Source of the DNA: Apricaphanius iberus
Taxonomy: Eukaryota > Chordata > Actinopteri > Cyprinodontiformes > Aphaniidae
Length of the DNA: 64,000 bases
Assembly: GCA_028564705.1 (NCBI GenBank)
Contig: JAPXFQ010002429.1
Location: forward strand, 1,302,001-1,366,000
Direction of reading: 5' to 3'
The notes under the pieces were generated by a model. It was given only the letters and a program-made list of their open reading frames with translations. It made no database searches and was not told where the DNA came from. Each line of letters starts with the position of its first letter. Position 1 is the stretch's first letter. This document shows, piece after piece, positions 49,925-63,807 of this stretch. Made by a program: the position numbers and the translations under genes.

Positions 49925-52404
49925 GTTTGTTTAACAAGCCTTCACTGTTTAACATTTATGGCATCTGCCACATTAAGAGTTCTTTACTTATTAACCTTAC
50001 GTAGCATTTACGGTACTGTTGTTTCATACTTGGACTAAGTCATGTCTCATGTATGCAGTGGAAAGACAGGGAGTGGAAAATGCTTGGATTGTTTGAGAAA
50101 AAACTGTGATAATTCTTCTTAGAAATAAATACAGATAAGAAAAGCCCAGTGTAACCTCAGTAATATAAAGATATTTAGATTTATTCTTTATATTTTCTAG
50201 TGCAAGAGAATCAAAAAAAAAAAAAAACAGGATACAAATTTATATCGTGGAAGGGTAAGGAATCGAAAAATATTGAGCAGAATTCCGAAAAGTCCTCCCC
50301 CAAACACAAGAAAAAAAAAAATTCAGAAAAGATCTTAGGCCATAACACATTTAGCTGGGTTAAAAAAATATAAAAAAAAATATCTGCATTGTTAGGCATG
50401 CAAACCCTGTGGGGGGCAGTAATTCCCCAAATTATGACCTCTCAGAATAACTTTCTACTTTCTAAATTTCTACTGCTATCATAAAGCAGTAATTGAGCTT
50501 GTGAAAAAAAGCGAGCCAAAAGTGCTTGGACAACCCATTATGCCAACACATGCCTCAGGGTGTAAACGCATAAAACCTTTTGAATGTTTTGGAGTGTAAA
50601 CACAGGTTGCCCTTGTGATGTTGGAGCATTTCTGTCGCAAACAGTGGGGTTTCTAAACCCAACATCCTGGTTATTTCTGTCCACAAGCATAGGCTTTTAT
50701 CAGAGAATTGACAAATCTTCACTTTGCTCTGAGTTTCAGAAAGAATGGTTTTCGATACTAGAAATCTGTGTTTTCGTGTGGATGACAAGCCAAATCGTAG
50801 AAAAATATCTTTATTTTATTAGATCCCTGGCTATGTGTGGACAAGGCCTTACGTGTAATAAAATTATAGACACATGGAATGAGTCTATATGGCAACATAT
50901 GAAAAAAAAAAAAAAATTCGTTTTCAAATGCATCTGGGCAAGACCATAGCAGAATATCTACATAACAACACTTTTGTAATGAAAGAGGACATGTCTGAAA
51001 GAGGGAAATCCATAGAAGGCAAAACTGTGTGTGTGTGTGTACCACCATTTTGTACAGATTCATCAAGGCTTGCCAAGTTTTAAACCTTGTTTTTGTGCCT
51101 CTGCCTGCTGTCAGCTCCACCTGTGCCATGGAGAGACTCACGCAGGCACACATGACTTTGCAGCTGTCCTGCCTCAATTTCAATGCTGAGAGAAAGGTAA
51201 TGTGGTGACACATTTTTAATGCAGAGTTTAGCAAGAAGGATCATGTCAGCAACAGAAACTCTGAAATAAAAAAAGTGCTGTTGGATGAATTTTTAAATGG
51301 TAGCTATTAGTTTGGTGTTTTTTTTTTTGAGGAACAGCACTCTTGCACCCAAGTCTCTTTCGTCTTTCCTTTTTTGTCTTTATCGCCTTCAGTTTCTTTC
51401 TCTTTACCCAATATGCAGATAAGTCTTAGTAACTCGGAACCTGCAGCCAAAAATGTATTGGTTTGACTATTTGTTACCACTATCTATTCAGAACTGACTG
51501 CTTCTTTCCATGTGTATTTATCTTGCGGAATAACAGCACTTCCGCATTTTACTATTTCAGACTTATCTGGTATTCACACATCCATTCACTGAACACTATT
51601 TCTAACTGTGGATAAACAGGTTATAATTTACATGCTTTTTCTAATTTATTTATGATTTATTAAAATATCCAAGACATTAGGCCATACAGTATTCACAGTA
51701 ATGACTTTGTTTTGTAGTTTTGTGGCTGGTCATGACCCCTTACTTACACTTGCATTTTCAAAAGCCATACAAAACTAAATCTCCCCTTTGCACATGCATG
51801 GCCTTAATTGATATTGTTAATCCTTGACTGCAATATCTTTAACCCCTTAGCTTTACAGGCAATCAATATGTTTTCTTTTAGCAAATGCAGTTACACATTT
51901 AAATTTTTTTTTCCAATTATTTCCTCCATTGAGACATTAACTGTGAAGGATAACTTTAATTATTTACGTCTCAAAGCTAAATTTTTTTCATGTTTTAATC
52001 ACCAGATCATCTTAAGTATCTGAAGAATCTGAGGTGCAAACACAGTGACCTCTACAAGTGTTCATTTATGTTAAACAGACACTGCTGAGGTTTTTGATGC
52101 AGTTTAAGATAATGCCTAAGTATGTGAATATTTTTTTTTGGGCTGATTTGTTGCACAATTATAATAAATTTGACAAAACAGAAACATATGTCTACATACA
52201 AAAGTCTACATGGCCCTTGTTAAATACCAGGTTTTTATAATCGAACATGCTGTGATCATGATAAATCATTTCAAACATTATTATACATACATAGTGCATA
52301 TGTTCCGTAGACTGTACAATTTAAACAAAATAACAAAATAAAATAAAAAAACTACAATACCGTTGCTACACAAATATGGACACACTTTAATATTTTGTTG
52401 AAAT
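49925..52404. other. intronic DNA, nothing recognised
   Basis: About 2.5 kb with several A homopolymers (50,214-50,226; 50,311-50,320; 50,902-50,916). No supported gene. Confidence 0.45.
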
Positions 52405-53773
52405 GTTAATATGTTAGTGCCGGTGATAAAGGACAAATGTGGTAAATTGAACAGCTCAGATAATTACAGACCTATAGCTTTAGCAAGTATTTTGTCTAAA
52501 GTGATGGAAACGATCATCTAACACGGATGGAGATATACCTATATACTGCTCATAATCAGTTTGGTTTTAAAAAAGAGCATGGGACAGATTTGTGTGTTTA
52601 TGCCTTGAAAGAAATGTTTGATAATTACAGTAAACTGAACTCTTCAATGTTTTTATGTTGTATGGAGGCCTCTAAGGCCTTTGATCGTATAAATCATGAG
52701 AAGCTACTAAGAAAACTGATTGACAAAAAGTATCAAGTTTTCTTGTTAGAATTCTTGGCTACTGGTACTCTCAACAAGCTATAAGTCTTTCCTCTTCCTT
52801 TAAGGTAGGAAATGGGTTTCGTCAAGATGGTATTTTATCTCCTTTTTTATTTAATATTTATATGGATGGGCTGTCAGATCGGCTTAATTGTAGTGGCACT
52901 TGCTGTTTTATTGGTGGACTCCTTGTTAATAACCTCATGTATGCCGATGATGTGGTTGTGTTCTCTCCCTTCAGATTATGGAATAGAGTTTGATATCCAA
53001 TACAATGCACCAAAGAGCAAAGTGATGGTGGTGAGAAGCAAGGAGGACAGGAAGTTGGTCTTTCCTGACTTATTTCTGTGAAATTTAGTGTTGAGCGTCT
53101 GTGATGAGATTAAATACATTGGTCACTGTATTACAAGTGACCTCTCAGATGATAGGGACATTCACAGACAGTGTCTTAGCCTGTACGCCCAAGCTAATAC
53201 ACTCTGCCGAAGGTTCAGCATGTGCTCACCGGCTGTAAAGGTTTCTCTTTTTAAAAGTTTTTGCACATCAATGTGAACTGCTCAACTCTGGTGTTGCTTT
53301 AAGAAAGGTAGCCTGCGAAGGTTATATGTAGCCTACAGTGACTGCATGAGGCTCCTGTTGAAAGCCCCTAGAAGCTGTTGTGCTAGTGGGATGTTTGTGA
53401 GTTTTGGGGTTCCCTCTTGTGCTGCTGTTATCCGGAACTTAATCCACAGATGTATGTGTAGGATAGCAAAATCATCCAATACCATACTTAGGAATTTAGC
53501 CAATCCTGCCCTCAGCTCATGTAGCTTTTTTTCGAGGATGTGGAACCATTGGCGGTCATGCTTGTATAACTTTGGAGATGAGTGAGGTCGTTGTTTGACC
53601 ATCTTAGGATTTATCTAGTTTTGATTTTTTTATTGTATTGTGGATGTCATTTTGTCTGTGTGCTTTGTTTTTGTAATTGTGTGTATTTATTTGCTATGTT
53701 TGTTTTTGTTGTTTGTTTGGTGTATTTTGTTTTAAGATATGGACCCTTACGGCATGTGTCTTTAATAAAGATG
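52405..53773 (+). pseudogene. broken LINE reverse transcriptase and 3' end
   Basis: The pieces follow reverse transcriptase order. VPVIKDKCGK with SSDNYRPIALASILSK is from 52417. HNQFGFKKEHGTDL is from about 52551. EASKAFDRINHEKLL follows, then NGFRQDGILSPFLFNIYMDG from 52811, and the catalytic box YADD at 52940-52951. After a short deletion come YGIEFDIQYNAPKSK, then IKYIGHCITSDLSDDRDIHR and YAQANTLCRRF. Usual motifs have changed: the first catalytic Asp box should be DASKAF and here is EASKAF, and frameshifts separate segments. The frames are +1, 0, +2, then 0 relative to base 0. No endonuclease part is present, so it is 5'-truncated. AATAAA (53764-53769) precedes a (TATC)n tail. It is a jockey/CR1/L2-type non-LTR element; the clade is unresolved. 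Confidence 0.8.

Positions 53774-53827
<54 letters not shown>
53774..53827. repeat. (TATC)n microsatellite, LINE tail
   Basis: About 13 TATC units directly follow the LINE polyadenylation-type signal, so the array most likely grew from the element's 3' tail. Confidence 0.9.
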
Positions 53828-54939
53828 AGCAATAAACCATCAAAATATATTGATACCTAAATGGAATGATGTTTGGATACAGTTTTGATTCCAACATGTT
53901 GAATGTGCATTTCTCCTACCTATCATTTGTCTGTGTAAATTTTCTATTTGGAAAAACTTCCTCAATAGACTTGATAAGAGTTTACCCAGAAACAGAAGAC
54001 ATCTAATAATCAGACCAAAGAACACAATTAACTGTATAATTGTGTTTATAATAGTACTGGTCAGAGAAGTGATCAAGCCAACTTATTTGCTTGGTAAACA
54101 AAGGCAGAAATGAAAAATTGTGAGATCATTGTTCACAGAATGAGGCACTTTAAAAAACAGCCATATCTGTAGTTTTTTTCAGAATATGGAGCTGCTCAAA
54201 GTGAACTTAGAAGCATCCTTAGCAATTAAGAGATTATCTTAATGTTATTTTGGTATGTGGTAATCAACCTTTCCAGGAATTTATTTTTAAGTCTGCACGC
54301 CCATTATGTGCTGATGTTTGATATGTTATCTTGATTAACTTCATGCATTAGTTCTTTGGGAACATACTGTATTTGGAACATTACAGTAAAAAATTACAAT
54401 GGTGAATAACATTTCAAAAATCTCTCACATCTGTTTGGTTTTGCTCTAAATAGGATTAAAGAAAACAAAATAACTTTTTGGAACTTGTGAGTTAGTGAGT
54501 AAAATGGAAATTATTTATTTTTATCTCCTGACTTATCAACAGGTTGAAAAGAAAGGCAAAACAGGACAAATATTAAAAAACAAGCTTGGCGATATAATAG
54601 AAAATAAGAAACTATCACAGTGGTCCATATTTTGTTGCACAGTATACCATAATTTGGTCATAATTATATATATTTGCAAAGTGTATATGTTTAATGTGGT
54701 AACTGAATAATTTTTTTACAGCCTCCTGTGATAATTCAGTTATTATTGTTTTATGATACAAACAGGGGATTTAAATTAATGTAGGTGATAGAAAGGACTA
54801 AATGTGTCTTTTTCTTTCAATAAATAAAAATATATATTTTTTTTCAATGTACAGGAAGGCCTATATCTAAAAAAAAACAGAATACCATGAAATATATCAA
54901 TACTTTCTGTCACTCATTTCACAAATTGATAGTCATTAA
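53828..54939. other. intronic DNA, nothing recognised
   Basis: No supported feature. It may include the left part of the degenerate Tc1 copy that reappears at 55.28 kb, but I see no match. Confidence 0.4.
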
Positions 54940-55268
54940 CAGTGGGGCAAAAATGTGTTTGACTGCCACCAATTGTGCTAGATATCCCACTGAAAAAGAT
55001 GAGAGAAGTCTGTAATTTTCATCATAGTTACATGTCAACTGTGAGAGACAGACAGGGAAAAATAAAATCCAGGAACTCACATTGTGTGGTTTGTGAGGGC
55101 CAGAATTCCATTACACAATTTTTTTTTTTATTTATTTATTCAATGTGACTTTTTTTCCATTCTGTCTTAGTGGATGTATAAGTATGACGAAAATTACCAC
55201 CCTCTCTCATCTTTTTCGGTGGAATAACTTGGACAATCGGTGGCTGTCAAGTACGTTATTGGGAAAGA
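54940..55268. mobile_element. Tc1-type MITE with about 110-bp inverted arms
   Basis: It starts CAGTGGGGCAAAAATGTG, then CTGCCACCAATTGTGC, and AAAAAGATGAGAGAAG, the end of a very common fish Tc1 family. The right arm (55,155-55,268) is the inverted version: CTCTCTCATCTTTTTC, then CAATCGGTGGCTGTCAA. The space between the arms is only about 100 bases, so all coding sequence is lost. Confidence 0.75.
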
Positions 55269-55277
55269 GAATGATAG

Positions 55278-55880
55278 TGTTGCATAGTGATCCAAATTCC
55301 TTTTTTCAATGACGGCAAAGTTCACATTTGATTTTGACATTAAGGCCCCAGAGTCTGGAGAAAAAGTGGAGAGGCACACAATCCATGTTACTTGAATTCC
55401 AGGATAAGGTTTCCACAGTCAGTAATAATTTGGAGAGCCATAACATCTGATGTGGTTGTTCCAGTGGGTCTTCTGAAGTCTACATTCAACCCAGCCATCT
55501 ACCACAATGTTTTAGAGTAGCTACTTCACGCTTCTTTTCTTCTGACATGCTTTATAGAGATGTTGATTTCATTCTTCAGCAGAACTTTTTAGTGGTCCAC
55601 ATTATTTAAAATATCAAAAGCTGGCTTACTGACCATAATGTTACTCTGCTTGATTGGGCTGATCTGAATCCCATAAAGAATCTAGTTAGACATAGAATCC
55701 TTAAATTTCATTTGAAAATATTGTTACTTATTGATCCTATTTAATTTTGTAATTTTATGAGACAGTGAGATTTGGGATTTCATAACGTGAAATCCAAAAT
55801 CATAAAAATTAGAAACAAATTATTCACCCTTTGTATGTTCAATCTATTTAATAGGTATTTCACTTTTCTGAAAAATATAA
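55278..55880 (+). mobile_element. degenerate Tc1 copy, same family as the intact 25-kb element
   Basis: The stretch CCCCAGAGTCTGGAG, AAGGTTTCCACAGTCAGTAA, CCATCTACCACAATGTTTTA and CTGATCTGAATCCCATAAAG follows, base for base in order, the transposase region of the 25-kb element (GPRVWRKSGEA through SPDLNPIEN). After a deletion the right inverted repeat appears at about 55,755-55,880 (TTTATGAGACAGTGAGATTT, then AAATCATAAAAATTAGAAA). Many stops show it is an old member. Confidence 0.75.
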
Positions 55881-55929
55881 GTGATAATCAGTATTGATCT
55901 TGTATACAATGAACCAAAATGTAAACACA

Positions 55930-56085
55930 TCTATCCATCCATCATCTGTGCTGCTTATGTCATAGGGCGAGAGATGGGGTACACCATATACAGGTCGCCA
56001 GTTCACCACAATGCAACGTAGAAACACGCAGAGCAAACACCATGCATGCATACACTGACACCTAAGGCCAGTTTAGAGAAACCAG
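55930..56085 (-). mobile_element. degenerate body of the 9.5-kb SINE family
   Basis: CTATCCATCCATCATCTGTG, then GGGGTACACCATATACAGGT, CGCCAGTTCACCACAATGCA and GGCCAGTTTAGAGAAACCA align with the SINE at 9,468-9,835 in the same orientation. A central part is deleted and the tRNA head is missing. Confidence 0.65.
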
Positions 56086-59000
56086 TTAACCTTACAGTTA
56101 TGTTTTTCTTACTGATGCTGATCACGACAGGATATAAACTCCTGCTGAACGGCTTCAATTATCTCCAAACTTGTCTGGGTGAGTAAATGAATCTTTAATT
56201 TGCAAAAAAATAAGGTCCAGCTTGAAAAAACAAAAACTTTTCAATTAATTTCATGGGCAACAGTTCTGGAGAACAATGATGCAGTCAGCATGTCAAATGC
56301 ACGCTCCTTCAAAAGCTGCAACATCTGTGGCATTGTGCTGTGTAACCAAAATGACCATTTCAGACTGTCTTTTTATCGTGGCCCATCTAAGGCACATCTG
56401 TGTAATATTCATGCTGTCTAATAAGAGAGATTTACCAGCTTAATGAAAGTGCTATTTTCTTCCAGGATGACTTTAAAGCGCAGAGGTTAGATTGATTTAT
56501 CAAAGTACTTAAATAAAAGCAATAACATCTACAAAGTGAAGATGATGTCTCAGTGAAAATCTCATACGATCAAACTTTCCAGAAAATGTGAATTCCTGAC
56601 CCACTTGCATCTATCCATAATCATCCAAAGTGTTAGATCTGAATGTTTCCTTTTCTAAGGTGTGGACAGCAGTAAGAAAGTTGACTGAACTACTAATCAT
56701 CAGTACATAAAGAGCTTCTTCTTCACACATTCAGTGCTTTTTGTGTCTTTTTAGGTTTCTAACTTCAATATTTTGTGTTGGCAGTTCTGAAAATGTGTAA
56801 AGAAATATTTGGAATGCAAATGATGAATAGAAATTGGCGAGTTTGGGAATAAGCGGTGAAAACATTTAGCAGAAAAGACATGTGCTGGTTATTTATGTTT
56901 GTATAAAATAAATATAATACCCCAGCTCAGTTTAAACATGTAGAATGCTAGCATACGTAAAGGCAACACCGTGTCTGCTTCCGATCCTCAATGTTTTAAT
57001 TACTTACACAGAGAGCACCAAGAGCATGAGAGGATTAATGGCTACTTTATGTAGCTAAATTGCTCCTTATCGCTGTCTATTGTTGCTGTCATGGGAGCGC
57101 AAAATGTTCAAACACATAATACACACGCAGACATATGCTCACACTGACACACACTTGAACACACCTGTCAGAAGAGAACATTGAGGGTGGTAAGTGAGTT
57201 GGTTGCTGCCAAAATGGCTGCCTTTTGTTTACAAATCTCATTATCCTCTTCAGTTCACGGTGGGCGTGATGAGTAATTACTCCAGTGTACAAGTCACATG
57301 GCTGGTGTAAAATTCACACTCTAGTACGATAGATAATAGCTCTTGGTAAATACACACCACTTGCTGAGGACTAGGCCATCACTCACAAGATGTGGATGTG
57401 AAAGCATATGTTCCAAATAATTAGTAAGTGTGAGTACCACTAATTGTGTGCTGTTGTGTTCATATCCTATTTTATCAAGAAATGTGAAGGTACATTTTAC
57501 TTTTGGTTAAGCATTTAGATAAAAAATAAAAAGGTAAAAGAAACATTAGGGGCTGATGGATTTTTTGTAAGAACACTAAGGTGCTTTTAGAAACGGCAGC
57601 CAATTTTTCCAATGTCTCGGCGGTTATTTCTGTAGCGAGTATGAAGATTTAAACCTGAGTCGTGACAAAATGTATTCCTACACTTGCATGAAATGTTTAA
57701 ATTCAAATGGAGCACATCTTTTATTTTATAACCTGTAGCTTTTAACGTTGCGAGACAAATGCCTTGATCTAAGTTATACATTTGATCAGTGAATCCAAAA
57801 TGGGATGTGTTCACTGTTTATACCAACATACTTTATTTGCAGTCTAAACTCACATGACTTCAAAGTAGATGTTGATTTTTATCAGTGTTATTCTTCAAAT
57901 TTGCAGTGAGATCAGTGTCACAACACCTTAAATACAGTTATGTGTCAGTGTAAAATGCTTATGCTAAAACCTAAATTCTGCATCATCCAAAAACAGAAAA
58001 GAAGAAATAAAAAAAAAACTATTAAGGCTAATAAGAGAGTCCACAAATCTGTGCTTTCTCTGTAAGTTTAAATTACCTCCTCAGTTCAATCAGCTTTTTT
58101 GTATGCTTTAACTGGGAAACATCTGCATTTTCCTTCATTGAAGTTGCTTCCGATGTTTGAAATTAGATAAAAGTGAAACATATGACTAACTAACAGTAAT
58201 ACTTGATTATAAATGAATTGTTAAATAATTCAAATATTTTGAAACATGATATATGCCAATGGTTAATTGCTGTGGATTTTAGTGGAGGTAAAATGTTGCT
58301 TTCGATCATATAAGAATCTTTAAACTTTCGGAAAGTTTGCTTTCCTACACAGCAAAGCTAGGTCGAGCTTTTTCTAAGCAATACGCATGGCATTTTTCAC
58401 TAGTATAATATTTTTTTTATTGTGGAGAATTACTTGTGAAAAATCTGACTTGCACAAAATATTAGCCCCTACAAACTATTTAAGTGAACGAATAGTTTTA
58501 AATGTATGATTCAAGAATCCATGTAAACAGGTACCACAAAAAAATAAATAAATAAATATATAAAAAAAGAACTAATACCCCCAGCAGGGGATACATGCCA
58601 ACTCCTTGGTGCTCATCTGCTCCTCTTTAACACAAGCAACACCTCACAATCTAGTGACCATGCAGGGTTGAGAGACCCTAGCCCTCCATAGCTTAGAGCC
58701 ATCCTGTCGCCCAGTTTTAAAGACACTAATGCTAGGGTTGAGGAGATTTTGCCTTGGGCCCTCAATACCACAGTTAAAATAGCAAAAGCAACATTTCACA
58801 TTTTAGGAGCCATGGCTAACAAATTTTTACTGATCTTGGGCATATATTGTATTTGACAAACTTGCATGCAAATGTCTTTAAAAAAAACTCAAGACATGTA
58901 CTTATACACCCATAAAACAATCCAAATGGTTGTAAGTTCTATGAATACAGATTCCTATTTCATCGATGTGGCCTGTCTACCTTGATGCCAAATGCTGTTT

Positions 59001-59153
59001 TGATTTGATAGAGCCAATCATGCACGTATTATAAAATCTTGAGGTGTTCTTTTTTTAACAACAAAATTGTCCTGGCAGATAGGGAAAGAGTTTCTGTATG
59101 TGATGTGTACAAAATGCCAGGACAATAAAAAATAAATTAAACAAAAACTGAAA
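56086..59153. other. intronic DNA, nothing recognised
   Basis: About 3 kb without a supported gene or repeat. Confidence 0.45.
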
Positions 59154-59182
59154 ATGGATGGATGGATGGATAGATGGATAGA
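59154..59182. repeat. (GGAT)n short microsatellite
   Basis: About seven GGAT/AGAT units. It could be the tail of a decayed SINE or LINE, but nothing recognisable precedes it. Confidence 0.85.
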
Positions 59183-61635
59183 CAACTACCTCTAACACTC
59201 CCATGACCAACATAGCTGATTTAAAGAAGTTATTAGACATATCAAATGTTTAGTCTCTTTCCCATATGCAATTGTGCCCTTAAAACCGAATCAATATGTT
59301 CGACACAAGTTATTAAAACATTACTAGAACCAGAAAATTCTAGTGAAAATCTATGAGTTTTAATCGATTCTGTATTAAAAAACTAAGTTATCTACCACAG
59401 TACTTGAACAGAAGGACATTTAACTTCTCATCCAAAGGGCTTATTAATTTCTGAACAAGAGTAGGGCGCATCACTAGCATCACTAATACAGTCACTAGTA
59501 TGGTGGTAAGGTCACATAAGTCAGTGGCTTCCCAACCAATTTGTTCAATAGTTTTGGTCACTGTCACTTGACGCCCCTAACAGCACCAACATGCAAGTTG
59601 CTTTGAATATCTCTCAAGGTTTAAATGACTGTAAAACAGCCAGGCACAGAAACATGGCCACTCTTTAGCTCACAGATTTAAGCAATCATCTGTATTTTCT
59701 ATCAGTTGTACTCAAATTACATAAGGTGCAACTTTAATGGAAAAATATTTAGAATATATTATATATGTATAATCCATTTTTTGTTATATATGCTGAACTT
59801 TAAAGTACATGACAACTGCTAGAAGGATTTGCAGTGAACTTACTTTTTTCAGACAGTAGTTGGCTCAAGTGTCTTTCTTGTGTGCTCTTCAAGGTGTTTT
59901 ATTTTTTCAGTTATTGAAAACTAACATGCAATTTTGACTCAAGTGTTTTCTCATTGCAGTCTTTTTCTACTTCAAAGGTAATGACCATAAGTGATCTAAT
60001 ACAGTTTCTAAGCTTGACAACTGTGAGGTATAGCAAGTGACGACTGATGCAACAGATAAAACATACACATCACCCTACTAAAATGCTTGGGGAAATATTT
60101 TTCTTTCAAAAGTTGCTGCCAAAGTTGCTGAGGAGAGAGAAGATGAGTGCGAAAGCATAGAAAGAAAGTGAAGAATATAAAGTGACAACAACACTGAAAG
60201 GGCACAAGGATGCATAAGCTGTAAAAGCAACAATGCACTCCATCTAGTCTATGCATTTGTGTGTTTTCATTAAATATTTTCCATTAACTGAAAATGTGTG
60301 AATCTCTTTTGTACCTTTGTTTCGCCATTGCATGCCTCCTATGGGTGAGTTCACAAGCTCCTCACACTGGGTTGCATTATTGTATTGATTAATTGTCATT
60401 GATAACTGATGGCTGCAATGACTTGCTCTCTTGTTCTATGTAGCGAGTGGAGATCTACTAGAGAATGAAATATGCCTTCGGTAATTGGTTTTAAATGGAA
60501 ACGCTGACTTGGGTGGTTTGAGAAGTTTACTAAATTAGTGTTGAGAACATTGTGCTTGTTTTTATGGGCATGTGTGCTCTGTACATCTCATCTTAGGTGG
60601 AGTTGAGGCGTTCATTAATTGCCTGAGGACTCCATTAGCCAGGCTGATTACCCGTGCATCACAGTGACAGGGAACACGTCCGTAAATGCACACAAACACT
60701 CACACACAAACACACCAGCTGTGAGAATTCTCTGTATAAAATAGCATCACAGGAATCTGTTTGCATCCCAGCTGAGAGACTAATTTAATGCACTGCAATT
60801 CAATCAACTACCAATTCAAAAGTGTTTTTCTTGGACTGCACAACCATTGTGCAAAAGAATGATGTAAGGGAGCCTCAATATTTTAAGGTCTCAGAAACTG
60901 TCAATTATTCTGTAACTTCTTTGTTGAAGAGTTTCTCAGTTTTTGCTTTCTCTCACATCTGTTTCCAATTTACTTTAGTCTGTTTACCTTCTCATTCAAC
61001 AACAACATATACTTTTATTTTTGGTTCTTATTTTACACTTACTTAACTGAAAGCTGAATAAGTTGGCACTCGCCAAAAGACAAGTAGCTACAGTTAGAAT
61101 GGTAGGGAACAAACCTAGTAGAGTCTGATTAAATGCATGTTAAAGTTACACAAAGAGCCAAAGGAAGGCAGCAAAAGCAAAAGTGATTACAGAGGAAGAA
61201 AGCAGAAAGTGATTGATAACAGGCACAGAACCTTAAAAGGCGTTTTCACAGAGCTAGAAACAAACTGTAGCTTTGAGAGCATATGCAAAGATTTTAATGC
61301 TATCTTTGAATATTATTCAGTCTTAGCATCAATTGTAGGGATTCACTTGTTAACTCATATGTTTGAACATTAATGTCAGTAAACTGTGATTAAAGTCTAC
61401 ACAGTGTCACATTCGCTGTTGCCTTATACAACTGTAAGATTTTTTGCTTTTTGTATTGTTTTTTGCCATAAAATCAATTTTACTACATGATTAATCAATC
61501 AGTCTGCTTGATCAAGAATCATTTTAAAAGACCAACAAGAACTGAAAAGTTAAAGGGTGCACAAATAAAAACCTCCCAAAAAGGTTCATGCTACTCTTGA
61601 TACTCTTGCAGACTGACAAGTTGCAGGTGACCAGG
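59183..61635. other. intronic DNA, nothing recognised
   Basis: About 2.4 kb without a supported feature. The stretch 60,590-60,700 is less AT-rich and is raised under findings. Confidence 0.4.
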
Positions 61636-61896
61636 TAAGTTGTAAGTAAAGTTTATTTGTAAAGCCCTTTTCACAGACACAAAGGTCACAATGCACTGAA
61701 TGACAAATTACAGTGACGTACAAAATATGGATAAAACCAAGCGTAGGAAGCAAAATAAAATCATGACATAAAAGAAGAATAAAATGATTTTCAATTTTTT
61801 GTTTATTTTAAAAACATCAACAGAGTCTTAAAGCGAAACTGCTGGGGCGAGGTGTTCCACAGTTTAGGAGCCACAGAGTGGAATGCCCTGCCCTCT
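61636..61896 (-). mobile_element. L2-like LINE, 3' part (left of Tc1 insertion)
   Basis: Read on the minus strand from 61,896 it encodes AFHSVAPKLWNTSPQQFRFK and LLMFLK before a TAA. This is the C-terminal end of L2/CR1-type polyproteins (AxxxAPKLWNxLPxxxR...FK..L). A 3' untranslated part follows and ends in GGGCTTTACAAATAAACTTT and ACTTAC units. It continues the element found at 63,459-63,807, from which it is separated by the Tc1 copy. Confidence 0.8.
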
Positions 61897-61898
61897 TA

Positions 61899-63456
<1,558 letters not shown>

Positions 63457-63458
63457 TA

Positions 63459-63807
63459 GTTTGTAACAGTGTACGGGGAAGAACCAGAATATTTTGAGTT
63501 TGGTATTGAAGTCCAAGAGAAGCAGCGTGTTTCATTAAAAGCTGACGTAGTAGTCAGGAGCCTGGCCATCCAGGCCCCTGTAGGGGAGAAGAGGAACCTT
63601 GAAACAAATTCTCAAATCCAGTGGGAGCCAGAAAAGAGACAATAAAACCAAGGTGATGTGGGCATATTTAATGGTTTTCGCAAGAAGAATGGCTGCTGCA
63701 TTTTGAATAACTTGCAGTCGTGAGACTGAGGATTTGTACAGACTCAACAATAATTCAAGCGCAATACCACAAAGGCATGAACAATTTGATTGGGTTAATG
63801 CGACCAA
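63459..63807 (-). pseudogene. L2-like LINE reverse transcriptase C-terminal region (right of Tc1 insertion)
   Basis: On the minus strand a frame to 63,535 reads SRLQVIQNAAAILLAKTIKY, then HITLVLLSLFWLPLDLRICF and KVPLLPYRGLDGQAPDYY. This is the conserved post-catalytic region of L2/CR1-type polyproteins (LQxVQNAAARLL...HITPVL-SLHWLPV-RI-FK-LLLTY-AL-G-AP-Y). After a TAA the similarity goes on weakly (NILVLPRTL) up to the Tc1 insertion and resumes beyond it at 61,896. The element is 5'-truncated near 63,807. Confidence 0.82.

Noticed and set aside
53774..53827. Regular TATC array considered as a CRISPR-like repeat
   Set aside because: A simple tetranucleotide microsatellite without spacers, in a vertebrate genome.
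60008..60256. 82-codon Cys/Phe-rich frame, minus strand
   Set aside because: Composition follows from the A/G-rich plus strand. No signal peptide logic, cysteine spacing or family match convincing enough to call a gene.
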